Shown: positions 26,301 through 37,562, numbered from the stretch's first letter. The stretch: DNA of 64,000 nt from Pectobacterium atrosepticum (GCA_019056595.1 CP036163.1:4836001-4900000); one strand, 5' to 3'. Numbers and translations: made by a program. The notes: generated from the letters alone by a model not told the origin.

Positions 26301-27917
26301 TTATGCCGATTGCGTTTCCGTCATGCCAGATGAAAACTGTAGCAGCTCCCGCGTGTAATGCTCGGCAGGATGCGTGAATACCTGTTTACACTCCCCCTGT
26401 TCGACGACTTCACCCTGTCGTAACACGATAACCTGATGACACAGTGAGCGGATAACTTGTAAATCATGGCTGATGAACAGGTAGGCGATTTTGTGCTTTT
26501 CCTGTAATGACTTCAGCAGGGCCAGAATTTGCGCCTGAACCGTTCTGTCCAGCGACGACGTAGGTTCATCGAGAATCAGCAGTTCCGGTTGCAGTATTAG
26601 TGCCCGAGCGATAGCGATACGCTGGCGCTGACCGCCGGAAAACTCGGAGGGATAACGGTAACGAGTGGTGGGATCCAGCCCGACTTCCTGCATCACCGCC
26701 ACCACGCGTTGTTCTTGCGCCTCTTTACTCAATTTGTGATGAACGATCAATCCCTCAGCAATGATTTGCTCCACATTCAGCCGTGGGTTCAGCGCGGAGT
26801 TCGGGTCCTGAAAAACGACCTGAATCCGGTGACGGAAGGGCAGCATTTGCTTACGGGTTAGCCCTTGCAAGGGTTGACCATCAAACCAGATATCACCGCG
26901 TGATTGAATCAGGCGAAGTAGCGCTAATCCGGTAGTGCTTTTCCCTGAACCCGATTCCCCTACCAAACCCAGGCTTTCACCGCGCCGTAAGGTGAAACTA
27001 ATATTATTAACGACCTGCTTTTCGTCAACGGTACGGCGCAAAAGGCCGCGTTTGATAGGGAATGAAACGTGCAAATGCTCCACCCGCAGGAGGGGGCCAC
27101 CGTCATCCTCTACCGGAAGCGGCTCGCCTGATGGCTCTGCGTCCAGTAATTGGCGTGTGTAAGGATGCTGCGGAGCGCTGAAAAGCTGCTGACAGCTGTT
27201 GTGCTCCACGGCTTTACCCGATTTCATAACCGACACGTTATCCGCCAATTGACGGACGATATTCAGATCGTGGGTGATGAACAGTAAGCTCATCCCCATT
27301 TCCCGCTTCAGCTCGTTCAGCAATTTCAGTATTTGCGCCTGAACGGTAACGTCCAGTGCTGTTGTCGGCTCATCAGCAATGAGTAAATCGGGCTGAGTCA
27401 GCAGCGCCATTGCAATCATGACGCGCTGGCGTTCCCCGCCGGAAAGCTGGTGTGGGAAATCATTCAATCGGCTTTTAGCCTGCCGAATACCCACGCGATC
27501 CAGACAGGAGATGACTTCGCTACGGGCCGCCTCGGTGCGCATGCCACAATGGAGCGAAAGCACTTCAATTAGCTGTTTCTCAATGCTTTGCAGGGGGTTA
27601 AGCGACACCATCGGTTCCTGAAAGATCATCGCAATTCGGTTACCGCGTATCTGACGCAGTGTTTTTTCATCGGCATGTAGCAGCGATTGCCCCGCAAAGC
27701 GGATATCTCCCTGCGGATAAACCACGGGTGGGGAAGGGAGCAAGCGTAAAACCGACAGTGCAGTGACGCTTTTCCCCGAACCTGACTCGCCGACCAGCGC
27801 CAGCGTCTCACCCGCATTCACCGCCAGTGAAAGCTGGTCGACAACACGCTGCTCCTGATCGCCTTTGCGGAAGGCAATGCTGAGATCATCTATCTGCAAT
27901 AAAGGTGAACTGGACAT
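26301..27917 (-). CDS. yejF: Microcin C/peptide ABC transporter ATPase YejF
   Basis: 538 aa with two ABC ATPase domains in one chain. Each has a Walker A GESGSGKS (about 48 and 328) and signature motif (LSGGERQR and FSGGQRQR), plus the oppD/F C-terminal extension. It powers the YejABEF importer, which takes up oligopeptides and the Trojan-horse antibiotic microcin C. The ATG at 27917 lies 1 bp after the yejE stop; the frame opens eight codons further up, inside yejE. It is the last gene of yejABEF. Confidence 0.96.
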   Translation of the reverse strand: MSSSPLLQIDDLSIAFRKGDQEQRVVDQLSLAVNAGETLALVGESGSGKSVTALSVLRLLPSPPVVYPQGDIRFAGQSLLHADEKTLRQIRGNRIAMIFQEPMVSLNPLQSIEKQLIEVLSLHCGMRTEAARSEVISCLDRVGIRQAKSRLNDFPHQLSGGERQRVMIAMALLTQPDLLIADEPTTALDVTVQAQILKLLNELKREMGMSLLFITHDLNIVRQLADNVSVMKSGKAVEHNSCQQLFSAPQHPYTRQLLDAEPSGEPLPVEDDGGPLLRVEHLHVSFPIKRGLLRRTVDEKQVVNNISFTLRRGESLGLVGESGSGKSTTGLALLRLIQSRGDIWFDGQPLQGLTRKQMLPFRHRIQVVFQDPNSALNPRLNVEQIIAEGLIVHHKLSKEAQEQRVVAVMQEVGLDPTTRYRYPSEFSGGQRQRIAIARALILQPELLILDEPTSSLDRTVQAQILALLKSLQEKHKIAYLFISHDLQVIRSLCHQVIVLRQGEVVEQGECKQVFTHPAEHYTRELLQFSSGMTETQSA

Positions 27918-27918
27918 A

Positions 27919-28944
27919 TTAATGCGCCTTGCTGGGGTCAAAGGCGTCGCGCACCGCTTCGCCGATAAAAATGAGTAAGGAAAGCACGATGGAAAGTACC
28001 ATAAACACGGTAATACCCAGCCACGGTGCCTGAAGGTTATTTTTCCCTTCCAGCAATAAAGTACCTAATGATGGTGAGCCCATTGGCAGACCAAAACCGA
28101 GGAAATCCAGCGATGTCAGTGTGGTAATCGAGCCGCAGAGAATAAAGGGCAGATAGGTCAGCGTCGCAACCATCGCGTTTGGCAGCATGCAGCGGAACAT
28201 AATGGCACGATCGCTGACGCCCATTGCCTGCGCGGCGCGAATATAGTCAAAATTTCGAGTACGCAAAAACTCTGCCCGGACCACACCAACCAGACTCATC
28301 CAGCCGAAAAGTACGGTAATCGCCAGTAGCCACCAGAAGTCCGGCTGAATCACGCTGGACAGTAGGATGATGAGAAACAGCGTCGGCATGCCGGACCAGA
28401 CTTCGATAAAGCGTTGGCCCCATAGGTCAAAACGTCCGCCGTAATAGCCCTGTGTTGCGCCTACGATAATACCAATCACGCTCGACAGTATTGTGAGCGC
28501 CAGACCGAACAGCAGTGAGATACGGAAGCCATAAAGTACCTGTGCGACTACGTCTTTCCCCTGGCTGTCCGTACCCAGCCAATTCTGCCAGGAGGGTGCC
28601 GATGGGAAAGACACCGTGGTGGCATAGTTTATGGTGGCATAGCTGTAGCGAATCAGTGGCCAGATGGCCCAACCGTGGTTGCTGATACGTTCGGCGATAT
28701 AAGGGTCACGAAAATCAGCCGTGGTATCTAACTGTCCGCCGAACGTTCTCTCGCTGTGATCAATAAGGACAGGCGTATAGAGCTGACGGTCATATTTCAC
28801 CAGCAGCGGTTTGTCATTGGCGATCAGTTCGGAAAACAGGCTGAGAATAAACAGCACCATGAAAATCCACAGCGACCAGTAACCGAGACGATTACTTTTA
28901 AAACGCGCCCAGCGCGCCTGATTGATCGGGCTTAATCGGCTCAT
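27919..28944 (-). CDS. yejE: Microcin C/peptide ABC permease YejE
   Basis: 341 aa (E. coli 341). An N-terminal membrane anchor, then a large periplasmic loop and the OppC-type permease domain with the EAA-like [23 protein letters not shown] motif. Pairs with YejB to form the channel. Its start overlaps the yejB stop by 4 bp. Confidence 0.96.
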   Translation of the reverse strand: MSRLSPINQARWARFKSNRLGYWSLWIFMVLFILSLFSELIANDKPLLVKYDRQLYTPVLIDHSERTFGGQLDTTADFRDPYIAERISNHGWAIWPLIRYSYATINYATTVSFPSAPSWQNWLGTDSQGKDVVAQVLYGFRISLLFGLALTILSSVIGIIVGATQGYYGGRFDLWGQRFIEVWSGMPTLFLIILLSSVIQPDFWWLLAITVLFGWMSLVGVVRAEFLRTRNFDYIRAAQAMGVSDRAIMFRCMLPNAMVATLTYLPFILCGSITTLTSLDFLGFGLPMGSPSLGTLLLEGKNNLQAPWLGITVFMVLSIVLSLLIFIGEAVRDAFDPSKAH

Positions 28945-30038
28945 TGGCGTCCCTCAAAATCGATACGCGGATCCACCAGTGTATAGGTTATGTCACTGAC
29001 GATATTCAACAATAAACCGATCAGCGTGAAGATATACAGCGTGCCGAACATGACGGGATAATCACGTTGCAGCGTGGCGTCATAGCCCAACAGACCCAGC
29101 CCGTTGAGAGAAAACATCACCTCAATCAGCAGCGAACCAGTGAAAAACATGCTGATAAACGTGGCAGGGAAGCCAGCAATCACCAGCAGCATGGCATTAC
29201 GGAACACATGCCGATAGAGGATGCTTTTTTCATCCAGCCCTTTAGCGCGTGCGGTAACAACGTATTGCTTACGAATCTCATCCATAAAGGAGTTCTTAGT
29301 GAGCATCGTGAGGGTAGCAAAACCGCCAATCACGGAAGCTACTACCGGTAGCGCGATATGCCACAAATAATCGGTAATCTTGCTGTACCACGGCAGGGTA
29401 TCAAAATTGCTGGAGATCAGTCCTCGAAGTGGGAACCAGTCTAGATAACTGCCGCCTGCGAACAGCACAATTAAAATAATCGCAAACAAAAACGCCGGAA
29501 TGGCATACCCGACGATGATTAATGTACTGCTCCAGGTATCGAACGGTGTGCCGTTCTTCACCGCTTTTTTGATGCCAAGTGGAATGGAAACCAGGTAGAT
29601 AATCAGCGTACTCCATAGCCCCAGCGTAATCGAAACCGGCATGCTTTCCTTAATGAGCTGCATCACCGAAGAGCCACGAAACAGGCTGTCGCCGAAGTCA
29701 AAACGTACGTAATCCCACAGCAGTTTAAAATAGCGCTCATGGATTGGTTTATCGAAGCCATAGCGTTTAGTGATTTCTTCGATGACTTCCGGGTCAAGCC
29801 CGCGTGAGCCTCGGTAAGCGTTTTCGATATTGGGCGCGCCGCTGGTGCCAGTGCGTGCCATTCCTGCATCCATTCCGCTATTGGAGGTATAGCCGCTTCC
29901 GTGTCCCATTTCGATCGCTGCGATAGCTTGATCGACAGGGCCGCCGGGAGCAATTTGTACAATGAAGAAGTTAATCGTGATAATCGCCCACAGGGTTGGA
30001 ATGACCAGCAAGAGGCGGCGTAACAGATACGTTCCCAT
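28941..30038 (-). CDS. yejB: Microcin C/peptide ABC permease YejB
   Basis: 365 aa (E. coli 364), OppB/DppB-type permease: [20 protein letters not shown] at the start, a family-specific periplasmic insert near 45-85, and the EAA loop [21 protein letters not shown]. Follows yejA by 9 bp and overlaps yejE by 4 bp. Confidence 0.96.
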   Translation of the reverse strand: MGTYLLRRLLLVIPTLWAIITINFFIVQIAPGGPVDQAIAAIEMGHGSGYTSNSGMDAGMARTGTSGAPNIENAYRGSRGLDPEVIEEITKRYGFDKPIHERYFKLLWDYVRFDFGDSLFRGSSVMQLIKESMPVSITLGLWSTLIIYLVSIPLGIKKAVKNGTPFDTWSSTLIIVGYAIPAFLFAIILIVLFAGGSYLDWFPLRGLISSNFDTLPWYSKITDYLWHIALPVVASVIGGFATLTMLTKNSFMDEIRKQYVVTARAKGLDEKSILYRHVFRNAMLLVIAGFPATFISMFFTGSLLIEVMFSLNGLGLLGYDATLQRDYPVMFGTLYIFTLIGLLLNIVSDITYTLVDPRIDFEGRQ

Positions 30039-30047
30039 TTTGATTCC

Positions 30048-31856
30048 TTAACGTCGCTCTGCGGGCAGCGTAGCTGCCTGTTTGGTATCGAACCACCAAC
30101 CATCAAAACCAAGTGAATAGGCCGGGCGTACAGCAGGCATGGCAAACTTGTTCCAATAGGCGAAGCGGTCATGGTTGGAATACCACATCGGAATCATGAG
30201 CTGGTTCCAGGTCAATACCCTGTCCAGCGCGCGGCCTAATGACAGCAGGGGTACTTTTTGCCCTTGATGCTTAACGATGTCTTCGATGAGCGAATCAATC
30301 GCGGGATCGCTGACTCCCGGTCTGTTGTAGGTCGAGTCGATATACTGCGAACTCCAGCGAATTTGCAGGTCAGCACTGGGGTAGAGCGATGCGCTGTATA
30401 CCGTTGCCAGCATATCGAAATCCCGCTTACGGAGGCGGTTGTTGAACTGCGTGCTGTCGATGTTACGCACGTTCATGGTGATGCCCAACTTTTTCAAGCT
30501 CTGCTGGAAAGGCAAGACATACTGCGAATTACCGGCGCTTGGCAATAGCAGTTCAAACGTAAATTGCTGTCCGGTTTTGCGATTAACCAGCTTCTGATCT
30601 TTCAATTCCCAGCCGGCCTCTTCCAGCAGCTTGATTGCCTTAAGCCAGTTTTGTCGATCATATCCGCTGCCGTCGGAGGAGGGCGGTTTGTAGGCCGTGC
30701 CGAAGACTTCGGGGGGGGCTTTGTCCTTCAGTGGCGTCAGCCAGGCCAGTTCCTCTGCGCTGGGTTCACCTTTAGCGGCATATTCAGTATTTTGGAAATA
30801 GCTGTCGGTACGTTGATAGGCGTTGTAATACAGCGCCTTATTCATCCAGTTGAAGTCAAATGCCAAGGATAACGCCTGACGAACGCGACGATCCTGAAAC
30901 AGCGGCCGCTGGATATTGAACGCGAGCCAACGCGTATCCTGAGCGGATTGATTAACCTGATCCTGTTTAATTATGTAGCCACGCGCAAAGTTGCCACCCT
31001 GATATTGGGTCGCCCAATTTTTTGGCGATCCTTCTTCACGCAGATCGAAGGCGCCCGCTTTAAAGGCCTCGAGTGCGACGCTGTCGTCCAGATAATAGTC
31101 GTAGCGGATTTTATCGAAATTGTACTGGCCTTTATTGACTGGTAGATCGGCACCCCAATAATCGTTCACGCGAGAATAGGTAACATATTGCCCCGTTCGA
31201 TAGGCGGTGATGCGGTAAGGGCCACTAGCCGGGGGTGGATAGGATAGCGGTTCGCTGAACTTATGATTCTTCCAGAATTTTTCCGGCATGATGGGCAAGG
31301 TCAGCAGGCTGAACATGCGGTTTTTGTCGGACACGGGAAAATCGAAGCGTACGGTCAGCGGTGCAACGGCCTTGGCGGTAACATCTTTAAAATAGATGCG
31401 AAACTGCGGCACGCCCTGCGTCATAAACATATTGTAAGTGAACGCCACGTCGGCCGCAGTGATCGGGGTACCGTCATGAAAGCGTGCTTTGGGATTCATC
31501 TCTATTTCAATCCAGCGGAAATCCGCCGAATGGCGTGTCGTCAGCGCGACCAGCGGATAATAACTGCCGGGTTCGTCATCAGAAGAAGTGAAAAGCGAAT
31601 CGTAGAGACGTTCAGTACGTGCCGCCGCCGCGCCGCGCAGCGCGAAACGGTTGAAGTTGTCAAAGGTACCCAGTGCGCTGAGGGTGATGCTGCCGCCCTT
31701 GGCGGCATCAGGATTGACATAGTCAAAATGACTGAAGTTCTCAGCATATTTGGGTTCACCCAAAAGCGCAAAGCGGGTGCTGTTTTCAATCGTTTCGGCA
31801 TGCAGCCCAAATTGGGTCGTGCAAAGCAATACGGCAGCGATAACGCGTTTTAACAT
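30048..31856 (-). CDS. yejA: Microcin C/peptide-binding protein YejA
   Basis: 602 aa periplasmic solute-binding protein (SBP family 5), with a signal peptide ending near TQFGLHA at residue 20. Mature features include YVNPDAAKGGSITLSALGTFD, and RRVRQALSLAFDFNWMNKALYY, which are typical of the MppA/YejA group. Presents peptides or microcin C to YejBE. It is the first gene of the operon. Confidence 0.95.
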   Translation of the reverse strand: MLKRVIAAVLLCTTQFGLHAETIENSTRFALLGEPKYAENFSHFDYVNPDAAKGGSITLSALGTFDNFNRFALRGAAAARTERLYDSLFTSSDDEPGSYYPLVALTTRHSADFRWIEIEMNPKARFHDGTPITAADVAFTYNMFMTQGVPQFRIYFKDVTAKAVAPLTVRFDFPVSDKNRMFSLLTLPIMPEKFWKNHKFSEPLSYPPPASGPYRITAYRTGQYVTYSRVNDYWGADLPVNKGQYNFDKIRYDYYLDDSVALEAFKAGAFDLREEGSPKNWATQYQGGNFARGYIIKQDQVNQSAQDTRWLAFNIQRPLFQDRRVRQALSLAFDFNWMNKALYYNAYQRTDSYFQNTEYAAKGEPSAEELAWLTPLKDKAPPEVFGTAYKPPSSDGSGYDRQNWLKAIKLLEEAGWELKDQKLVNRKTGQQFTFELLLPSAGNSQYVLPFQQSLKKLGITMNVRNIDSTQFNNRLRKRDFDMLATVYSASLYPSADLQIRWSSQYIDSTYNRPGVSDPAIDSLIEDIVKHQGQKVPLLSLGRALDRVLTWNQLMIPMWYSNHDRFAYWNKFAMPAVRPAYSLGFDGWWFDTKQAATLPAERR

Positions 31857-32298
31857 CTGACGGCAATCTCCTGCGAGCGGACGTTATCTGATTGGGCGAC
31901 GAGTGTAGACACGTCATACCGTAACGTCGGCGATACCGATTTCTTCGGCATAAAGTTCTTGAAATAATTAACATTCCCATCGGGAACTTGCGTGTTTTCT
32001 TTTTATCATGAAATTAGGTGATAAACCTACCTTAATCACGGCCTGTTAATGTTTCAGATTGTTGAGTCAGTCATATTTTGTGCAATATGCCGCAGAAGGG
32101 GAGGAACGAAGTGGTATTTGAGGGAGGCAGGCATAAAAAAACATAGGGAACGTTTTTCAACGTTGCGCAGCAACGGCCCGTAGGGTGACGGATAAGGATG
32201 TTCGTCATAAAAAAACGCCGCTTAGGTTATAAGCGGCGTTAGTGTCATCTCGTTTCGTTGGCTAACTAAACAATACCACAGCAAGGGACAGATATTGT
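31857..32298. other. Intergenic region yejA-mepS
   Basis: 442 bp holding the yejA promoter region and the mepS terminator (32209-32240). CGTTGCGCAGCAACG near 32160-32174 is a small palindrome of the kind scattered in these genomes. No gene seen. Confidence 0.4.
32209..32240 (-). terminator. Terminator of mepS
   Basis: On the minus strand AACGCCGCTTATAACC-TAAGCGGCGTT forms a stem (arms 32231-32240 and 32214-32223) followed by seven T. It is 59 bp after the mepS stop and resembles the rplY terminator. Confidence 0.87.
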
Positions 32299-32880
32299 TT
32301 AGCTGGTTTTTCCTTTACTCAGAACACGGCGTCCTTCTTGATAACGCTTATTCCAGTAGTCTTCTGTCATTTTGGAGATGATGACACCACTGCTGGTTGA
32401 TGCGTGGACGAACTGATCGTTGCCGAGGTAAATACCAACGTGGCGTCCGGTTGAACCTGCACGGAACAGAACAAGATCGCCAACGCGCAGTTTGTTGCGC
32501 TGAATTTGCTGGCCCATCTCTTGCTGTTCATAGGTCGAACGCGGTAAATCCATGCCAAATTGTTCGCGGAAGGTGCGCTGAACGAAAGCTGAGCAGTCAA
32601 TGCCACGGCGACTATCACCGCCTAAGCGGTAACGAACACCTTTCCAACTGGCATATTGGTTAAGCAATTTGGACTTGATGTCCACGTTACGAACCAGTGC
32701 TTCAAATTCATCCTGAGAGGCTTGCAGTAAAAGACCATCTTTATCATTAACTGCATGCATATCAGTTTGAGCTTTATGGTTGTATGCACTATTACTTCCA
32801 CATGCGGAGAGCATCATTGCTACCGCTACGGCAGGCACTGCCCGCCAGATATATCTCAGAATCGGTTGAGACTTGACCAT
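32299..32880 (-). CDS. mepS: Murein DD-endopeptidase MepS (Spr), NlpC/P60 lipoprotein
   Basis: 193 aa. Signal peptide with lipobox LSAC (Cys27), then an NlpC/P60 domain with catalytic Cys96 ([11 protein letters not shown]), His147 (GRHVGIYLG) and His159. It cleaves the D-Ala-mDAP cross-link to allow cell wall growth and is anchored in the outer membrane; in E. coli it is degraded by NlpI-Prc. Single-gene unit; in E. coli mepS lies in the same neighbourhood, next to rtn/yejA. Confidence 0.96.
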   Translation of the reverse strand: MVKSQPILRYIWRAVPAVAVAMMLSACGSNSAYNHKAQTDMHAVNDKDGLLLQASQDEFEALVRNVDIKSKLLNQYASWKGVRYRLGGDSRRGIDCSAFVQRTFREQFGMDLPRSTYEQQEMGQQIQRNKLRVGDLVLFRAGSTGRHVGIYLGNDQFVHASTSSGVIISKMTEDYWNKRYQEGRRVLSKGKTS

Positions 32881-33202
32881 TATTGTTGTGTTCCCTTGCT
32901 GTCCTTAACGATAAATATCGCTATGTAGTATCCCCATTTCACTGGGGCATAAATGCCAAACGAAAACGAGAGTCAGACTAAATCAGAGTTTCTTCTTAGC
33001 CAAATACTCATCAACGAAAGTGTGCCAGAATGCACATTATTTTTCTTGTCGCTACTAGTTCAGTATGCGCTAAAAAGCAAACTTCAACGAGACTACCGCA
33101 ACAGCAGTAGGATTGCGAGTAGTTTTAACTAATTTATTTATAAGATTTAATGATGTATTCAGCTAAAAAATGTCGATGTAAAAAAGCTGAAATCATATGA
33201 AT
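32881..33202. other. Intergenic region upstream of mepS
   Basis: 322 bp, AT-rich. It should hold the mepS promoter and the lpxT 3' end. I see no convincing gene, strong terminator or operator. Confidence 0.35.
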
Positions 33203-33904
33203 TTATACTGTCGATTTCTTAGGTAATCGTCGGTTTAACAGGGCAATAGCGGCATCGCTTGCTGGCGTTAATAACCACCAACTCAAGCCGACCAGAACAA
33301 CCGAGAGCGAACCGACGGCAATATCGGTAAACCAATGTGCACCGATCATGATGCGAGGCAATGAGAAGATTACTGTGATGGCCACGCCGATAGCGAAAGC
33401 GGTGCGGGTAAAATAGCGCAGCATAAAGGCAGCAAAGATCATCAACATCATACCGTGGTCACCGGGGAAACTGTCCGATGAAGCATCTTTGGTAGGTATA
33501 CCCGTTAAGTCTGAAACGCGGTTGACGTCACTAAAATAGAGCGTCGGGCTGGCGTGTTGAACGGGCAGCAAATGTCCCGCTTGATTCAGCACTACGGCAG
33601 TTAACAGCATGATGAAGCCAATGATTAACAAATGGCGGCGCTCTATGGGGGAGGCTTTCAGATAAAACGACAAATACAGCAACCCCATCGCAATAAGCGC
33701 ACAGCCGTCAAAAGCCCGGTTATTGGTAATCGCTACCAGATGTAAAAATGCCGGACTATCAACCAAAAGGCGGTTGAAATAGAAAAAGATGTTACTGTCG
33801 AGCGTGAGCCAAAAACCATGATTTTCCGGCAGGTACCAAGATAAAAACAGACCAATACCCAACACATTGAGCACTAAAATAGAAGAAATACGAGCAAATG
33901 ACAT
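33203..33904 (-). CDS. lpxT: Kdo2-lipid A phosphotransferase LpxT
   Basis: 233 aa PAP2-family inner-membrane enzyme that moves the distal phosphate of undecaprenyl pyrophosphate to lipid A on the periplasmic face. Motifs SFPGDHGMM and GAHWFTDI form the phosphatase-type site, and TNNRAFDG is a LpxT hallmark. The ATG at 33904 aligns with the E. coli start; the frame opens four codons earlier. It lies beside yeiR and efpL as in E. coli. Confidence 0.94.
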   Translation of the reverse strand: MSFARISSILVLNVLGIGLFLSWYLPENHGFWLTLDSNIFFYFNRLLVDSPAFLHLVAITNNRAFDGCALIAMGLLYLSFYLKASPIERRHLLIIGFIMLLTAVVLNQAGHLLPVQHASPTLYFSDVNRVSDLTGIPTKDASSDSFPGDHGMMLMIFAAFMLRYFTRTAFAIGVAITVIFSLPRIMIGAHWFTDIAVGSLSVVLVGLSWWLLTPASDAAIALLNRRLPKKSTV

Positions 33905-33937
33905 AAGGCAAAGCATCCAAATACGAAAAACTCCAGT

Positions 33938-34939
33938 TTAGTCCACGTTAGGTAAACGAGCCTTTAACAATGAGGCTTGCAACGTATTCCATTCTGCCGG
34001 TGTTTCATTGATGACTTCGATACGGCTATCAATCGGTGCCGCCGATCGGGTTTCTATATGAAGATCGAGTCCCTGACGGTTGACGACGAGCGTCCCTTCT
34101 TTGATACGCATAACCCCTTTAACCCGGCTCACGGGGGAAAGGCGAACCCAGTCCAGCAAGGTGGCGGTGTCAAAAGCGGTTTCAGGCTCGAATATCCAAC
34201 CGCAGGCATGGTAGCCCTGTCCCTGATTAAGAGAACGTCGCCAGGATTGCCCACTCGGTAATTGCAGCGCGGCCAAACCATTTTTTGGCTTATGTGCGTG
34301 GTGGTGAATGCCGTCCGGCAGTTCGCGTACACGGTTTTGCGATAAAGGGTGTCGCGGTTGGTCGAGCTGCTGTCGGTCAAGGTTTCCCTGACTGGTTTCG
34401 ATAATTTGCCGACCATCGCTGTTTGCCTGTTGCCACTGTTGTAAGGCTGCGAGATCGTCGGTGGTGTAGGTATCGCGCTTGTTGGCGATAATAATGTCAG
34501 CGGCGGCAAGCTGATCGCGGAAATTCTCATTTTCCGTGTAACGAGAGTCGCTTAACTGGCGCGCATCCAGCAGACACAGCGTGGCCTGCAATGTCAGCCA
34601 GGGCTGATAGATGTCACTCGTCAGCAATGAGAGAATTTGTTTCGGGTGGCCGAGCCCCGTGGGTTCGATAAGTAATCGATGTGGTTTTTTCTGTTGCAGC
34701 AGCATATTCAGGCCAACCTGCATCGGCAAACCATTCACGCAGCACATGCAGCCGCCGGGAATTTCTTTCAGGACAGCACCGCTGTCCGCCAGTAAGGCAC
34801 CGTCAATGCCCACTTCGCCGAATTCATTGACCAGCACTGCCCAGACTTCGTCTTCAGGCTTTTGCGACAGAAGATGGCGAATTGTGGTGGTTTTTCCACT
34901 ACCCAGAAACCCCGTAATCAAATTGACTTTCGTTAGCAT
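33938..34939 (-). CDS. yeiR: Zinc-binding COG0523 GTPase YeiR
   Basis: 333 aa G3E GTPase. Walker A GFLGSGKTTTIRHL (9-22), the metal-binding GCMCC motif near residue 64, and IANKRD as the NKxD guanine motif. E. coli YeiR hydrolyses GTP with stimulation by zinc and may act as a metallochaperone. A histidine-rich stretch (HHHAHK) follows in the linker. It is in the order efpL-yeiR-lpxT as in E. coli. Confidence 0.93.
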   Translation of the reverse strand: MLTKVNLITGFLGSGKTTTIRHLLSQKPEDEVWAVLVNEFGEVGIDGALLADSGAVLKEIPGGCMCCVNGLPMQVGLNMLLQQKKPHRLLIEPTGLGHPKQILSLLTSDIYQPWLTLQATLCLLDARQLSDSRYTENENFRDQLAAADIIIANKRDTYTTDDLAALQQWQQANSDGRQIIETSQGNLDRQQLDQPRHPLSQNRVRELPDGIHHHAHKPKNGLAALQLPSGQSWRRSLNQGQGYHACGWIFEPETAFDTATLLDWVRLSPVSRVKGVMRIKEGTLVVNRQGLDLHIETRSAAPIDSRIEVINETPAEWNTLQASLLKARLPNVD

Positions 34940-35025
34940 GGCAGGCTCCTATATGAATGGACGGTTGAAATGTGCCGGATATCTCATCCGGCGACACGTA
35001 TCGTGCTAATGGTGCGAGGTTGTTG

Positions 35026-35598
35026 TTAGTCTGCGCGGCCCATGTAGCGACGTTCTGGAATGTGAATACGGATTTTTTCACCTGCGCTCAGGTATTCTGG
35101 AACTGGGATGACCAGACCGGTGCTCATGGTGGCTGGCTTGTTGCGTGAGCTGGCCGAAGCACCTTTAATGCCCGGTGCCGTCTCGATGATTTCCAGATCT
35201 ACCGTTTGCGGCAGTTCCAGTGCAATGATTTGGCCGTCCCAGCTTAATACCTGAATCCCCGGCATTCCGCCTTCAGGGATAAACAGCAATTCTTCTTCTA
35301 TTTGATCTTTTTTGAAGAGGTAAGGGGCGTAGTCTTCATCATCCATAAAGACGTATTCGTCACCGTCAATATAAGAGAAGGTCACCGTGCGGCGTGTCAG
35401 CGTGATGGTGTCGATAATATCGTCACCTTTAAAACGCTCTTCCACTTTCAAACCCGTGCGGACGTCAGAAAAACGCATTTTATACAGCGTGCTAGCACCG
35501 CGGGCGCTGGGGCTCTGGACATCGATGTCCTTTACCAGCAATAACTTGTCGTTATAGTTAACGACCATTCCGCGTTTAATCTCGTTCGCTCTTGCCAT
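35026..35598 (-). CDS. efpL: Elongation factor P-like protein EfpL (YeiP)
   Basis: 190 aa, three beta-barrel domains of the EF-P type, with [20 protein letters not shown] at the start and [14 protein letters not shown] at the end. Arg33 (SARGAS) sits where EF-P carries its modified lysine; in this subfamily the arginine works unmodified to help ribosomes through proline-rich stalls. E. coli is 190 aa. Confidence 0.96.
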   Translation of the reverse strand: MARANEIKRGMVVNYNDKLLLVKDIDVQSPSARGASTLYKMRFSDVRTGLKVEERFKGDDIIDTITLTRRTVTFSYIDGDEYVFMDDEDYAPYLFKKDQIEEELLFIPEGGMPGIQVLSWDGQIIALELPQTVDLEIIETAPGIKGASASSRNKPATMSTGLVIPVPEYLSAGEKIRIHIPERRYMGRAD

Positions 35599-35671
35599 AA
35601 AAATTACCTGTTATAAGGAGTGTGATTTTTGTGGCGACACGTTACTCGCGCCGGAGAATTCAGGCAAGTAG

Positions 35672-35797
<126 letters not shown>

Positions 35798-35886
35798 AGA
35801 TGAATGGGTCTGATATTGGTTTTTTGCTATCGGGCTGCTATCGTGGCGCTCTCTTATCTCTTGTCAGCCCACCTGAGAGCTTACTG

Positions 35887-36141
35887 ATGGACTGTCGCCC
35901 TCATTGCGGTGCTTGCTGCATCGCGGCATCGATTTCAACGCCTATGCCGGGCCTGCCGCACGGCAAGCCAGCAAACACGCCCTGTATTCATCTTGATGAG
36001 GCGATGCGCTGTGGGTTATTCCATTCCCCTCTGCGGCCTGCGGTTTGCGCGGGGCTAAAACCGCGTGCGGATATGTGTTTCAGCCATCGGGATGAGGCGA
36101 TGATTTACCTGCTCAAACTGGAAGCTGACACCGCGCCTTGA
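35887..36141 (+). CDS. yeiW: YeiW, YkgJ-type cysteine cluster protein
   Basis: 84 aa when started at ATG 35887 (GAGAG upstream), the same length as E. coli YeiW. It carries [25 protein letters not shown] and MCFSHRDEA; the cysteines form the UPF0153/YkgJ cluster thought to bind iron or zinc. The frame opens 29 codons earlier, directly after repeat copy 2, which is unlikely to be the true start. Function unknown. Confidence 0.9.
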   Translation: MDCRPHCGACCIAASISTPMPGLPHGKPANTPCIHLDEAMRCGLFHSPLRPAVCAGLKPRADMCFSHRDEAMIYLLKLEADTAP

Positions 36142-36151
36142 ATTGCGGTGG

Positions 36152-37330
36152 TCAGGCATCTTTGATGCGCGACATACAATAGATGGAACCGACGATCATC
36201 AGCAGTGCGAAAAAGAAAACGGCGTGATAGCTCCAGATTTCAGCGACGATACCGGCCAGTGAGCCGGAGATGATCCAGCCAACGCGCGTGGTATTGGTAA
36301 ACAGCGTCGTCGCAGCCCCTGCCTGTCCAGGCATTAAATCCTGAAAGTAGAGCATACCGATTCCAGCCAGAATCCCGATGAAAATGGCGTTCAGCACCTG
36401 TAACGCTAGCAGTGCGGTTTCTCCGTTGAAGAACAACAGCCCACCGAAAAACAGCAGGCCAGATGCAACGGCAAGCCGCATCAGGAAACGTTTACCGAAG
36501 CGTTTGGCAACGTAACCTGCAATCAACATCACCGGAATTTCCAGCCCAGCGGCAACGCCCATCATGATACCCGCCAGCTTTTCTGGCAGATGAAGCTCAT
36601 GCACCAGATACAGCGGCATATTAATGAGGTAAATCCCGTTGCAGGTCCACATCAAGGTACACGCAATGAATAGCAAGAGCGTGTCACGACGGTTGCGACG
36701 AGGTGATTCCAGCGTGGAGGTGGTTTTTTCCACCGCTTTAGGCATGGAGGGCAGAAAGAATTTGACCAAAATGCCGCACAAGATAAAGACGACTGCGGCG
36801 GTCAGATACATCGTGGTAAAGCCGAATCCTAGTGCCAGCGCAAACGCGATAGGCGGGCCGACAACCCAGGCGAGAGAAATCTGGGCGCGGAGGATGGAGC
36901 TGAACATTGCCGCTTCACGACCGGTTTTATCCGCGTGCTCGCGCGCCAGCGCAAAAAGTTGCGGGTTCGCGGTCGAGCCAAAACTGCTCAGTAAAACGCC
37001 GATAAAGAGCAGAATAAAATAGTTACGGTTCCACGCAAACAGCATGCAGGCCAATGCACCCAGCAGGCAGCAGACGAAGATCAACGATTTACGATCGCCT
37101 TGACGGTCTGAACGCGTGGCCAGCATTTGGCTGACGACGATGCCAATAACCGCGCTGCCGGTATAAAACATGCCCACCATAAAAGGACGAACCTGTACTT
37201 CGCTGGAAAGAAAGAGGCTGAGTGTGGGAAGTTGCAGGGCACCGGCCGTTCCAGTCAGAAAGGCAATGATTAAAAATGCTGACGATGTCAGGTCAAGCGG
37301 GCGTCGTGTTGTGTTTGCAGGAGTGAACAT
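36152..37330 (-). CDS. setB: Sugar efflux transporter SetB
   Basis: 392 aa (E. coli 393) MFS transporter with 12 segments: FDLTS-type opening (PLDLTSSAFLIIAFLTGTAG), GDRKSLIFVCCLLGALAC and ALAREHADKTGREAAMFSS match SetB. Exports sugars such as lactose and glucose analogues; SetB also affects chromosome partition in E. coli. The frame is open a further 50 codons but the homologous start is ATG 37330. It is divergent from fruBKA as in E. coli. Confidence 0.93.
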   Translation of the reverse strand: MFTPANTTRRPLDLTSSAFLIIAFLTGTAGALQLPTLSLFLSSEVQVRPFMVGMFYTGSAVIGIVVSQMLATRSDRQGDRKSLIFVCCLLGALACMLFAWNRNYFILLFIGVLLSSFGSTANPQLFALAREHADKTGREAAMFSSILRAQISLAWVVGPPIAFALALGFGFTTMYLTAAVVFILCGILVKFFLPSMPKAVEKTTSTLESPRRNRRDTLLLFIACTLMWTCNGIYLINMPLYLVHELHLPEKLAGIMMGVAAGLEIPVMLIAGYVAKRFGKRFLMRLAVASGLLFFGGLLFFNGETALLALQVLNAIFIGILAGIGMLYFQDLMPGQAGAATTLFTNTTRVGWIISGSLAGIVAEIWSYHAVFFFALLMIVGSIYCMSRIKDA

Positions 37331-37562
37331 AAATTGATAGCGCTTGGAAAATAGGCAGAGGCTGTCGAGCGCGACATAGTACGCGGGTTTATAATGAAAC
37401 AGAAATCTTGTTTCATTATTTTTCGTCAGCACGGCTTCAGCCATTTGAGGATTTTTGTTGGCGGGCAGTGCGTCATCCACGTTAAAATGTGCGTGATGTC
37501 AAAATTTTGTTACGTCAGTAGCGTAGAAAGCTTGCATAAAGGACGTAATAGAATGAGACTTT